Positions 26,859 to 35,705 of a DNA stretch of 64,000 nt are shown here, piece by piece. A program made the translations under genes and the position numbers. Numbering within the stretch: position 1 is the first letter of the stretch; the number at the start of each line of letters is the position of its first letter. The stretch comes from DASRFR01 sp035651455 (lineage in GTDB: Bacteria; Acidobacteriota; Terriglobia; Terriglobales; Acidobacteriaceae): the NCBI GenBank assembly GCA_035651455.1, contig DASRFR010000047.1:558001-622000 (forward strand), written 5' to 3'. The notes under the pieces are model-generated. The model ran no database searches and was not told where the DNA came from. It saw only the letters and a program-made list of their open reading frames with translations.

Positions 26859-29800
26859 GTGCTTCTGCGCTTTTCTGAAGCGGCGGCCGACGGCCTTGAT
26901 GAAAGCTCACTTATCCAATTGTTCTGCCGGGAGACGCGGAAGTTCTTTCAAGTGAGCGGAGCCTACTTCTGGCGATATCTTTCTTCAGAAGAACTGGTAG
27001 GGGCGGAAGCGGACGGCTTGATGGCGGAGCAGTTTCGCGGCACCCATCTTCTTGCCGACCGGAGCGCTGCGGCAATGCAAGCGGTGCGGTCACGGCATAC
27101 GGTTTATACCCATCGCGTTGATCCCAGCTTGCATCCAGTAGCAGGCGAGTACCACGCCCGCTCTATCATGGCGGCTCCGCTGGTGGTTTCCGGCGAGGTT
27201 CTGGGAGCAGCGACGTTCCTGCACGACTCCATACCCGATTATTTCAACGAAGACCTGGCCGCGAAAGCCACCATTTTGGCGGGACAGCTGGGCAGCCTGC
27301 TCGAAGCGACTCGCCTGACCCGGGTTTCGCGCGAGGAGCATCGCCGCGCCGAAATTCTGGCTGAGGTCGCGCACGCTCTGCACGGAGTGCCGGATGTCAA
27401 TGCGGTCATTCAGGCGCTGGCCGACCGTCTTCGGGCGCTGCTGCGGACGCGCCTGGTATGCGTGCTGTTGCGCCGCGAAGGCCCCTTCGAATTGTGTGCC
27501 GTAGCGGCGGAGAACACCGGGCTGGCCAACACAGTTCGCGCCCGGCACGATCGCACGGGGCTGAGGTTTGCGGCAGACCTGGCTGCACGGGCGGTGGCCG
27601 CTGGAGAGCCTATCACGGTCGCCATCGACCCCAGTTCTCATGCTCTGGGAGATCTCCTGCCTGCGGGCCGGATGATCGCCGCGCCGCTCCGCACCGGCCA
27701 CACCGAAGGCGGAATCCTGGTGTATCCGCGCGCGGAAACTCCGTTCACCGCCGAAGAAAAGGCATTGGTGTCCGCAGTGGCGGGATTCGGCGCAGTCGCC
27801 ATCAGCAATGCGGAGTTGTATACGACGGCGCGGGCCCAGGCTCATGAACTGCACCAGTTACTGGAGATTTCGACGGAACTGGGATCCATCGGGGACCTCG
27901 ATGAATTCATGCAGGCCGCGGTATTAAGGGCCGCGGATTTCCTCGGCTTTGGCCGCTGCTTTGTCGCCCTGCTTGAAAATGACGCCTTTCACATCCGCTG
28001 GGCAGCCGAGAATGGGCAACCGCGTCCGGTCGACGTCATCTTCCCCGAAGGCATTGGCAGCCGCACGCTGAAGAACCGCGATGTCTTCTGGACCGACGAC
28101 CCCCGCAAGTTGCCGGGTGCAAACCTGGAGATCATTGAGAAGTTTCAGGTTCACCAGATCCTGGCGGTGCCGCTGCTAGGTTCCGAAGGCCGGGTGGTCG
28201 GAATGTTCGGGGTGTTAGATCGCCTGGACCGGGCGAATATCTCTCCCGAGGATATCCGACGCGCTCGCGCGCTGGCGGCGCAGCTGGCCGTGGTGCTCGA
28301 AGTCACCCGCAATCTTCACCTTTCGGAACAGCATCGCAAGCGCTCCGAAGCGTTGATGGCGCTGGCGCTTGAACTCAGCACGCTGTTGAACTTACCGGAT
28401 TTCGCCCAGCGCTTCACTGCTCGCGCGGCGACGATTATGCAGGCACGGGGCGCAGCTCTCTCCTGTCACCAGGACGACAAGCTGGATACGCTAATGCTCC
28501 ACAACCGACAGGCCGATATTCGCGACGAAAACATCTTGCGCCAGTTCAGCGAGGCTGTGGATCGGGTCCTGGCGGGATCCGATGAGGCGGTCATTTCCGG
28601 ACCTGTCGTCGAACTTCTCGGCCCCGCGTTGTCCAGCACCCTTCAGTGGACAAACTGCACGCTGGTCCGGCTCTATGCGCCTTCGGGCGAATTAACCGGC
28701 GTGCTGAGCCTTGGCGACCGGGCTACGCACTTCAGTGCCGCCGATCAGCAGTTGTTGAAAGCCATTGCCAGCCATGCTTCGGTGGCTTTTGAAAATGCCA
28801 GGCTCTTCACGCGCATGCACCACGCGAACCGGCACTGGATGGAAATTTTTGATGCCATTACCGACTTCATCGTGGTTCATGACGAGGCCCATAACATCCT
28901 GCGCGTTAATCGTCCGCTGGCGGAATTCATTGGAGTTCAACCGCAGGAACTCGTGGGCCTGAGCATGCGAGCCCTGCTTGCCATTTCCAGCCAGATGCCC
29001 GCGCACTCCTGCCCGTTTTGCCGGAGCGACAATCCTGCCAATGAATATGTGCACCGCGTCCTGGAACGCACCTACCTGGTCTCGACTTCGCGTATCCATG
29101 GCGCGAGCACCGGCAGCCCGCAGACGATTCATGTTCTTAAGGACATCAGCGATCGCCAGGAGGCTGAGCGCCGCTACCGCGAACTGTTCGATAACGTGCA
29201 GGAAGGACTCTTCTTTACCACACCGGTGGGACGCTTTATCGAAGTAAACGATGCCATGGTCCGCATGCTGGGATATCGCACGCGGGAGGAGCTGCTCCAG
29301 GTCGATATTCCCTCACAGCTCTATTTCGATCCCCGCGAGCGTGAACGCATGACAGAGATAATGCGGGAGCAGGGGGCCGTGCGTAACCATGAGCAAACGC
29401 TGCGCCGCAAGGACGGCTCGCCGGTGCACGTCCTCATCAATTCCTTTGCGGTGGCCGATGCGCACGGGAAAGTGGTGCAATATCGCGGGCTTATGCTCGA
29501 CATTACCGGGCTGAAAAATTTTCAGGCTGAACTGCAGCGCGAACGGGACTTCTCCGGCAAGATCCTGAACAACACGCAGAGCCTGATCCTAGTGGTCGAC
29601 ACCGCCGGCCTTATCAGTTATGCCAACCGCAGGTGGTACGAAGCCGGTTACGAGGAGAGACAATTGCTCGGCCGCCCGTTGGTCGACCTGGTTCCGCAGC
29701 CACGGCGACAGAACCTGAGCGATGCCGTGAACGCGACTGTCGAAGGCCAGCAGGTCGACAATCTTGACCTGCAGGTCATGCGTGGAGACGGACGGTTCGG

Positions 29801-30632
29801 TCAATTCTCGGTGAATCTCAGCCCCATGCGGGACGAGCAAGGGGCCGTCAGCAGCATCGTGGTCGTGATGACCGACATCACCGACTCCGCCATTCTGCAA
29901 GCCAAGCTCATCCATGCTGAAAAGATGGTAGCCGTCGGCCAGCTCGTAGCCGGCGTGGCTCACGAGGTCAACAATCCACTCACGGCAATTCTCGGATTCG
30001 CCGACCTGCTCATGGAGGCCCCAGATGTCTCCGAGCGCGCCCGTAAGGATGTGCGGGTGATCCTGCAGGAAGCACAGCGGACCAAGCAAATCGTTCAGAA
30101 CCTTTTAAGCTTTGCGAGGCAAATGCCGCCACAACGCAAGCCGGTAGATCTCAACGCTATCCTTCGCCGCACGGTTCAGCTGCGGTCCTATGACTTCAAC
30201 AGCCACGGTGTGGGGGTGGTGGAGTTCCTGGACGAGAGCTTGCCGCTGGTGATCGGCGACTCCCAGCAACTGCAGCAGGTATTTCTCAATATTCTGAACA
30301 ACGCCTATGACGCGGTGCGGGACAGCGGCCACCCCGCACGCATCGAAATCATGACTGCCAGCATTGGAAGTCATGTTGAAGTTTCTTTCCGCGACAACGG
30401 TTCTGGCATCTCCTTTCCTGAGCGTATCTTCGATCCGTTTTTCACTACCAAGGAAGTCGGCAAGGGAACCGGCCTCGGATTGAGTATCTGTTACGGAATT
30501 ATTCGCGAGCATGGTGGTGAGATTTTGGGCCACAACAACGCCGAGGGAGGAGGGGCCACTTTCATCGTGCGGCTGCCTTCCCTATCAGAAAACGTGCCGA
30601 TGAGCGCAGTTGCCGGAGCGTCCGAACCATGA
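26859..30632 (+). CDS. Soluble multi-GAF, multi-PAS sensor histidine kinase
   Basis: About 1257 residues, no membrane segments. I read four GAF-type domains (about 10-155, 168-320, 330-480, 490-645), three PAS domains (about 655-770, 775-895, 905-1015), a HisKA domain with phosphorylated His1035 in VAGVAHEVNNPLTAILGFAD and an HATPase domain (VFLNILNNAYDAV; DNGSGISFPERIFDPFFTTK; GTGLGLSICYGI). The H-box is NtrB-like. The first PAS carries a CPFC pair. The stop overlaps the receiver gene, and an NtrC-type regulator follows, so this is its likely kinase. The GTG at 26859 lacks a good ribosome-binding site; a longer protein starting at CTG or ATT near 26784-26787 is possible. Confidence 0.9.
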   Translation: MLLRFSEAAADGLDESSLIQLFCRETRKFFQVSGAYFWRYLSSEELVGAEADGLMAEQFRGTHLLADRSAAAMQAVRSRHTVYTHRVDPSLHPVAGEYHARSIMAAPLVVSGEVLGAATFLHDSIPDYFNEDLAAKATILAGQLGSLLEATRLTRVSREEHRRAEILAEVAHALHGVPDVNAVIQALADRLRALLRTRLVCVLLRREGPFELCAVAAENTGLANTVRARHDRTGLRFAADLAARAVAAGEPITVAIDPSSHALGDLLPAGRMIAAPLRTGHTEGGILVYPRAETPFTAEEKALVSAVAGFGAVAISNAELYTTARAQAHELHQLLEISTELGSIGDLDEFMQAAVLRAADFLGFGRCFVALLENDAFHIRWAAENGQPRPVDVIFPEGIGSRTLKNRDVFWTDDPRKLPGANLEIIEKFQVHQILAVPLLGSEGRVVGMFGVLDRLDRANISPEDIRRARALAAQLAVVLEVTRNLHLSEQHRKRSEALMALALELSTLLNLPDFAQRFTARAATIMQARGAALSCHQDDKLDTLMLHNRQADIRDENILRQFSEAVDRVLAGSDEAVISGPVVELLGPALSSTLQWTNCTLVRLYAPSGELTGVLSLGDRATHFSAADQQLLKAIASHASVAFENARLFTRMHHANRHWMEIFDAITDFIVVHDEAHNILRVNRPLAEFIGVQPQELVGLSMRALLAISSQMPAHSCPFCRSDNPANEYVHRVLERTYLVSTSRIHGASTGSPQTIHVLKDISDRQEAERRYRELFDNVQEGLFFTTPVGRFIEVNDAMVRMLGYRTREELLQVDIPSQLYFDPRERERMTEIMREQGAVRNHEQTLRRKDGSPVHVLINSFAVADAHGKVVQYRGLMLDITGLKNFQAELQRERDFSGKILNNTQSLILVVDTAGLISYANRRWYEAGYEERQLLGRPLVDLVPQPRRQNLSDAVNATVEGQQVDNLDLQVMRGDGRFGQFSVNLSPMRDEQGAVSSIVVVMTDITDSAILQAKLIHAEKMVAVGQLVAGVAHEVNNPLTAILGFADLLMEAPDVSERARKDVRVILQEAQRTKQIVQNLLSFARQMPPQRKPVDLNAILRRTVQLRSYDFNSHGVGVVEFLDESLPLVIGDSQQLQQVFLNILNNAYDAVRDSGHPARIEIMTASIGSHVEVSFRDNGSGISFPERIFDPFFTTKEVGKGTGLGLSICYGIIREHGGEILGHNNAEGGGATFIVRLPSLSENVPMSAVAGASEP

Positions 30633-31030
30633 GCCAGCCTGCCATTCAGCGCACTAACCTTCCCGTGCTCTTGATCGAAGACGAGCCCGGGGTCATGGCG
30701 TATGTCCGCGCCAGCCTGGAACGCAGCGGATACGCGGTAGTCACCACCGACTCCGGGGCGCAAGCGCTGGAATTGCTGGTGAGCGGCGAGTTCCTGGGAG
30801 TGGTCTCGGATATGCGCACTCCCGGCGGCGTGGATGGCGCCGATGTGCACGCCTGGATATCCGTTCACCGCCCGGAACTGGCATCTCGCATCGTGTTCAT
30901 CACCGGCGATATCGCCAATGAGGAAACCGTGTCCATTCTGCGCAAGACCGGCGCGCCTTGCGTAGAGAAGCCATTTCGCGTGCGGCAGTTCATTTCGGTC
31001 GTAGAAAAAACTATGGGGAAACCGCTGTGA
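30629..31030 (+). CDS. Single-domain response regulator
   Basis: A 133-residue receiver with VLLIEDEPGVMAYVR, phosphoacceptor Asp61 in GVVSDMRTPGGVDG, Thr in IVFITGD and Lys in CVEKPFRVRQF. No output domain. Four-base overlap with the kinase stop (ATGA) and GTGA overlap with the next regulator, so all three are translated in concert. It may compete with or relay to the NtrC-type receiver. Confidence 0.92.
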   Translation: MSQPAIQRTNLPVLLIEDEPGVMAYVRASLERSGYAVVTTDSGAQALELLVSGEFLGVVSDMRTPGGVDGADVHAWISVHRPELASRIVFITGDIANEETVSILRKTGAPCVEKPFRVRQFISVVEKTMGKPL

Positions 31031-32451
31031 GTAGTGAAGACCTCAGAATTCGTTTGCTGATCGTGGATGACGAGCAGAGCATTCGCAGGCTCTGCATGAC
31101 GGTCGGGGAGTCGCTTGGTTTTGCTTGCCTGGAAGCCGACAGCGGCGAGTCTGCCCTGGCCCTTCTCGAAGACCAACCGGCGCACATGGTGCTCACTGAC
31201 ATGGTGATGCCGAATATGTCCGGACTGGAATTCCTGGAGCGCGTCAAGAAGCTCCTGCCGCGCACCGAAGTCGCGGTCATGACCGGCCACGGCTCGGTCG
31301 AGACCGCGGTACAGGCCATGAAGCTCGGAGCCTACGATTACATCAGCAAGCCCTTCTCTCCACTGGAAGAACTGCGCTTGTTTCTGCGCCGCATGGCGGA
31401 AAAAGTTCAACTGGTGGAAGAGAACCAGTTCCTGCGCGACCGCAGCGACACCGAAACGCAACTTCACGGCATTGTCGGGTCGTCCGCAAAAATTCAAGAC
31501 GTGCTGCGCATGATCTCGCGGCTGAAGGACACGCGCACGCCGGTCCTGATTACAGGTGAGAGCGGCACCGGCAAAGAATTAGCGGCGCGGGCAATTCACT
31601 TCCGCGGCAGTTTTGCCAGCCGTCCCTTTGTAGCGGTAGACTGCGGTTCCCTTGTGCCTACGCTGATTGAAAGCGAGCTCTTCGGCTACGAGAAGGGCGC
31701 CTTTACCGGGGCACTGCGCTCGAAACCCGGGCTTTTCCAGACTGCGGACGGCGGAACGATCTTTCTCGATGAAATCGGCGAACTCCCGCCCGAGTTGCAA
31801 GCCAAGTTGTTACGGGTGCTGCAGGAGAAGGAACTGCGGCCGGTGGGCAGCAATCAGAAGATCAAGGTCGATGTGCGCGTGATCGCCGCCAGCAATCGTG
31901 ACCTGGAAGCAGAGTATCGTGCCGGGACGTTTCGCAAGGACCTCTATTTTCGCCTTAACGTGGTGACAGTACATATGCCATCGCTCCGCGAGCGGCGCTC
32001 TGACATTCCACCTCTGGTGCATTGGTTTCTCGACCGCTACGCCCCCGGGCGTTACGTGCAGATTACTCCCGGCGCCATGAAAGCGCTGATGCTCTACGAA
32101 TGGCCGGGCAATGTCCGCGAACTGGAGAACTGCATCGAGCGGGCGGTGGCGCTCGGAGGCGATCAGGAAGTGATTGATCTCGATGACCTGCCGGCCACGA
32201 TCGCCTCGGTCGCCCCGGCGCTCGAATCGGGATCGGAAGGGCGCGTGCAACTGAATAATTCTACCGATCTGGAAGTGATTGAACGCGCAACCATCGAGCG
32301 GGTGTTCGAACAGGTGAAGGGAGACAAGGCCCTCGCCGGGAAAATGCTGGGGATCAGCCGCGCGACGCTGTACCGCAAGCTCAAGCGCTACAACATCGGT
32401 GGGGTGCGCGCTTCGGCCGCTGCAGCCTCGTCCAGTCAGACTCTGCAATAA
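31027..32451 (+). CDS. NtrC-family sigma54-dependent response regulator
   Basis: 474 residues: receiver (LLIVDDEQSIRRL; phosphoacceptor Asp58 in MVLTDMVMPNMSG; Lys in YDYISKPF), AAA+ domain with Walker A GESGTGKE, the sigma54-contacting GAFTGA loop in EKGAFTGALRSK and Walker B GTIFLDEIGE, and a Fis-type helix-turn-helix at the end (DKALAGKMLGISRATLYRKL). GTG at 31027 overlaps the preceding stop; the longer frame from 30958 runs through the upstream gene. The intact GAFTGA loop means it should activate sigma54 promoters, two of which I find in this window. Confidence 0.97.
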   Translation: MSSEDLRIRLLIVDDEQSIRRLCMTVGESLGFACLEADSGESALALLEDQPAHMVLTDMVMPNMSGLEFLERVKKLLPRTEVAVMTGHGSVETAVQAMKLGAYDYISKPFSPLEELRLFLRRMAEKVQLVEENQFLRDRSDTETQLHGIVGSSAKIQDVLRMISRLKDTRTPVLITGESGTGKELAARAIHFRGSFASRPFVAVDCGSLVPTLIESELFGYEKGAFTGALRSKPGLFQTADGGTIFLDEIGELPPELQAKLLRVLQEKELRPVGSNQKIKVDVRVIAASNRDLEAEYRAGTFRKDLYFRLNVVTVHMPSLRERRSDIPPLVHWFLDRYAPGRYVQITPGAMKALMLYEWPGNVRELENCIERAVALGGDQEVIDLDDLPATIASVAPALESGSEGRVQLNNSTDLEVIERATIERVFEQVKGDKALAGKMLGISRATLYRKLKRYNIGGVRASAAAASSSQTLQ

Positions 32452-32551
32452 ACGTACTGCCTAAATCCGGCTAGCTCCGACGGAATCGCCTGCCTCGCAA
32501 AGGTCAGCGAACGAGGCTAAACTGAGCTGAGTTTCGCCTTCTTCCCTGCCG

Positions 32552-33784
32552 ATGCAATCGCTACCCACACTCAGACTGGCCCGACAACGAATCCGGAGCA
32601 GATGCGTTCTGCCCATCCTGCTCGGGTTCCTGTGTGTGCCCAGAGGACACGCCCAGTTACTCAGGCAGATTTCGCTTGTTGCACGGCGTGCGGAGTCGCA
32701 GGTGTCATCGCCGGGGATCGACACCGATACTCGTAAGGGATACGCAGGTGATTCCGCCTGCAACTCCTGTCATCAGGACAAAGTTCAGAGCTTTCATCGC
32801 ACGGCTCATTACCTGACCTCGCAACTTCCCAGCAAAGATTCTATTTTCGGGGACTTCAGCCCCAACGCGAACGTGCTTAAAACCTCGAACCCTGAGCTTT
32901 ATTTCAGGATGGACGCGACAAAAGAAGGCTTTTTCGAAACCGCGGTCGAAGGCGCGCCGCCGAACACCACCTCGCGCAGAGAACGAATTGATCTGGTAAT
33001 TGGCTCCGGAGGAAAAGGGCAAAGTTATGCGTACTGGAGAGGAAACCAACTGTTTCAGCTCCCGATTTCGTTCTGGACTCGCTTGGGTTGGGTAAACAGT
33101 CCCGGCTATCGTGACGGTGTTGCGAGGTTCGATCGCCCCATCATTCCGCGCTGCCTGGAGTGCCACACAACGTATTTCGAAGCGCTTCCTCCGCCGCCGA
33201 ATACGTACACCACATCCGGGTTCCTCGTGGGCATCACTTGTGAAAAGTGCCACGGACCAGGACAGGCGCACATCCGGCAACTTGCAAAGCAGTCGCCGGC
33301 GCCTTCTGACCCAGCCATACTCAACCCCGCGAAGTTCTCGCGGGAACGCCAGATGGACCTCTGCGCCTGGTGTCATGCAGGACACGGCTCCGAGATTGAA
33401 CCCTGGTTCTCTTATGTGCCCGGCCAGCCTTTACAAAAGTACATTGACTTTCCGCGTCCCGATCCCAAGGCACAAATTGATGTCCACGGCAGTCAAGTGG
33501 AGTTGCTGAAGAAATCCCGCTGCTTTGAATCGTCCCGCATGACTTGCCTGACTTGCCATGACGTGCATCAGTCGCAACACGACCTTGCTGCCTTCTCCCA
33601 AAAGTGCTTGGGATGCCATAAAGTGCAGAGCTGCGGGGTATTCGCCAAGCAGGGGAACGAAATCGCAAACGACTGCATTGATTGCCACATGCCCAAACAG
33701 GAGACGAATTTGATCGTGTTCGACACCATGGGGCGAAGTGCGGAGCCCGAGGTCCGCAATCACTGGATCAAGATTTATCGTTGA
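32552..33784 (+). CDS. Exported heptaheme c-type cytochrome
   Basis: A 410-residue exported protein with seven CXXCH heme-binding motifs: CNSCH, CLECH, CEKCH, CAWCH, CLTCH, CLGCH and CIDCH. The N-terminus has a basic stretch and hydrophobic core ending GHAQ, consistent with a Sec signal peptide. Resembles the acidobacterial multiheme (cytochrome c554-like) families; its redox partner is unknown. No convincing ribosome-binding site before ATG 32552. It lies 100 bases after the NtrC-type gene and may be in its own unit. Confidence 0.88.
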   Translation: MQSLPTLRLARQRIRSRCVLPILLGFLCVPRGHAQLLRQISLVARRAESQVSSPGIDTDTRKGYAGDSACNSCHQDKVQSFHRTAHYLTSQLPSKDSIFGDFSPNANVLKTSNPELYFRMDATKEGFFETAVEGAPPNTTSRRERIDLVIGSGGKGQSYAYWRGNQLFQLPISFWTRLGWVNSPGYRDGVARFDRPIIPRCLECHTTYFEALPPPPNTYTTSGFLVGITCEKCHGPGQAHIRQLAKQSPAPSDPAILNPAKFSRERQMDLCAWCHAGHGSEIEPWFSYVPGQPLQKYIDFPRPDPKAQIDVHGSQVELLKKSRCFESSRMTCLTCHDVHQSQHDLAAFSQKCLGCHKVQSCGVFAKQGNEIANDCIDCHMPKQETNLIVFDTMGRSAEPEVRNHWIKIYR

Positions 33785-33821
33785 AGCCCAAGAGCAGCGG
33801 CTCCCAATACATGCATGCCGG

Positions 33822-35666
33822 CTATGATTTCGGTTTAGGCGCGGGAAGGTTGGGAAGGTTCAGGACAGTTACCCAATAATGGAATCCTGGATCCAAACGA
33901 ATTTCGTCGAAGCCTCTGGCGATGGAAAGATACTGCATTCCGCTGGCATGCGCCTCGTATCCCTTCTCCAACCATTGGAGAGCATGCGGCAGGTCTCCGA
34001 GCTGGGCGTATGTCTCAGCGATGCCCACGGGGTTTACATAACGCTTATTGCGTTCAGCCAGTGCACTCTTTAACTCCTCCTGAAGCACGCCACGAAAACC
34101 TGACTTCCCGTAGGCGCGTCCGAGTGCCGCGGCAAACTCCGGATTTCCATCCAGAGTCTCCTCTTTCTGCATAGCCTGTAGTGCCTCGGCATACATGCTC
34201 TTCCGCTGGAAACTGACGGCTATGTTTCCGTACGCGCCGGCAAACGATGGGTCGAGTTCGATGACCCGCTTGTACTGCGCGATGGCTTCATCGTCGCGTC
34301 CCTCCCACGCGTAAACCTCGGCGACGGCCATGTTGACGATGGGCGATAGTGGATCAAGTTCCCTGGCTCGTTTGACCTCGCGCTCCGCTTCGGAAAACCG
34401 GCCCAGCGACGCCAGCGTTTCCCCATACCACTGGTGGGCAGTCGCGTAGTTGGGGTTGAGCTCAATGGCTCTCTTGAATTCCTGCTCCGCTCCCAGCCAG
34501 TCCCAGTCGTACGAACCTCGGACCATGGCCAGCGAAACATGCGCCTCCGCCAGCGAATCGTCGAGCGCGATCGCCTTCTCGGCCGCTGCCCTGGCCTTAG
34601 GGAACGAATCGCGCGGCGGCATCTTCCCCCAATCGTCGAGAAGGTTGTAGCAATCTGCCAGCCCGGCATAAGCAAGCGCGTAATTGGGATTGAGCGCGAT
34701 CGCCTGCTGGAAGTAGTCAATCCCTTGCTGTAAGCCCTCTTTCGTCCTTTTGCCCCAGAAGAAGCGTCCCTTGAGATAAAGCTCGTACGCTGCCGAAGGG
34801 GCTACTGGAGGATGGTCGATTTTGTGTTGCTCGTCGCCGGTCAGACGGAGCCGCAGGTTGTCCGTGATATCACGAGATAACTGCTGCTGGAGACCGGAAA
34901 TCTCGGCTACGCCCTGCTCATACCGCTGTCCCCAGAGTTGCGAGCCGTTATTGACGTCCACCAATTCCGTCTGCAATGCAAGACGGTCTCCCGCGCGCGC
35001 GAGTTTTGCCGTGAGCACGGCTTTTACCCCAAGCTCGCGACCAATCGCCCGCACGTCGGGCTGCTGCTGGCGATAGCGAGATACCGAGGCCCATGCCATC
35101 ACCTTCACCGCATTCAATTGCGAAAGGTCGTCCACCACCTGCTGGGCTATACCATCGCTCAGGTAGACGGCGCCGGGATCGCCGGTGGCATTCACGAACG
35201 GCAACACTGCGACCGAGTCATACCGGGTCCGCGATGGAACCCAGATGAACGCGGCGAGCAATAACGCGGCTGCCGCGATGGTCAAGGCCAATATCCTGAA
35301 CTGATTTGCAGGTCTTGCGGGCTCCTGGGACGGCGCACTCCGGCCGGTGCCGTTGGTCCGCTCCACTGGCAACAGCAGGCGATAACCGCTCTTATGGATG
35401 GTTTCAATGACGGTGGGCCGGCGCGCATTATCGTTGAAGGCTTTGCGTAACGCTGAGATGCAGCCCGGCAGCACGTCTTCAGACACGAACACGTCGGGCC
35501 AGACGGAAGAAATCAACTGCTCCTTGCTGACTACGCCAGGATGCTCGGCTAGATAAACCAGGACCTGCATGGCTTTAGGTTCCACGCGAGTGCTCGCAGT
35601 AGCGGAACCGATCTGGTTCAGAGCCGGACTTACCCGCCACTCGCCAATCTTGAAATCGCCGTCCAA
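33822..35666 (-). CDS. Winged-helix / TolB-like / TPR membrane regulator (CadC type)
   Basis: 614 residues: an OmpR-type winged helix at the N-terminus (EPKAMQVLVYLAEHPGVVSK; VLPGCISALRKAFND; VIETIHKSGYRLL), a membrane helix near 125-142 (ILALTIAAAALLLAAFIWV), a TolB-N/FlgO-like domain (SVAVLPFVNATGDPGAVYLS; AVLTAKLARAGDRLALQTEL) and about eight TPR units from about residue 280. One-component transmembrane regulators of this build are abundant in acidobacteria. The start is TTG with GGGGA upstream. A palindromic -10 lies in front; the gene follows the DUF5916 gene on the same strand. Confidence 0.9.
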   Translation of the reverse strand: MDGDFKIGEWRVSPALNQIGSATASTRVEPKAMQVLVYLAEHPGVVSKEQLISSVWPDVFVSEDVLPGCISALRKAFNDNARRPTVIETIHKSGYRLLLPVERTNGTGRSAPSQEPARPANQFRILALTIAAAALLLAAFIWVPSRTRYDSVAVLPFVNATGDPGAVYLSDGIAQQVVDDLSQLNAVKVMAWASVSRYRQQQPDVRAIGRELGVKAVLTAKLARAGDRLALQTELVDVNNGSQLWGQRYEQGVAEISGLQQQLSRDITDNLRLRLTGDEQHKIDHPPVAPSAAYELYLKGRFFWGKRTKEGLQQGIDYFQQAIALNPNYALAYAGLADCYNLLDDWGKMPPRDSFPKARAAAEKAIALDDSLAEAHVSLAMVRGSYDWDWLGAEQEFKRAIELNPNYATAHQWYGETLASLGRFSEAEREVKRARELDPLSPIVNMAVAEVYAWEGRDDEAIAQYKRVIELDPSFAGAYGNIAVSFQRKSMYAEALQAMQKEETLDGNPEFAAALGRAYGKSGFRGVLQEELKSALAERNKRYVNPVGIAETYAQLGDLPHALQWLEKGYEAHASGMQYLSIARGFDEIRLDPGFHYWVTVLNLPNLPAPKPKS

Positions 35667-35679
35667 AGTCCCCGCCCAC

Positions 35680-35692
35680 GGATATTATATCC
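35680..35692 (-). promoter_or_regulatory. Palindrome overlapping a -10 element
   Basis: GGATAT-A-ATATCC is a perfect 13-base odd palindrome on the minus strand that contains TATAAT at 35684-35689, 17 bases before the TTG start of the winged-helix regulator. It could be an autoregulatory operator or simply a strong -10; no good -35 is seen. Confidence 0.45.
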
Positions 35693-35705
35693 GCGCGCTG
35701 GGGCT

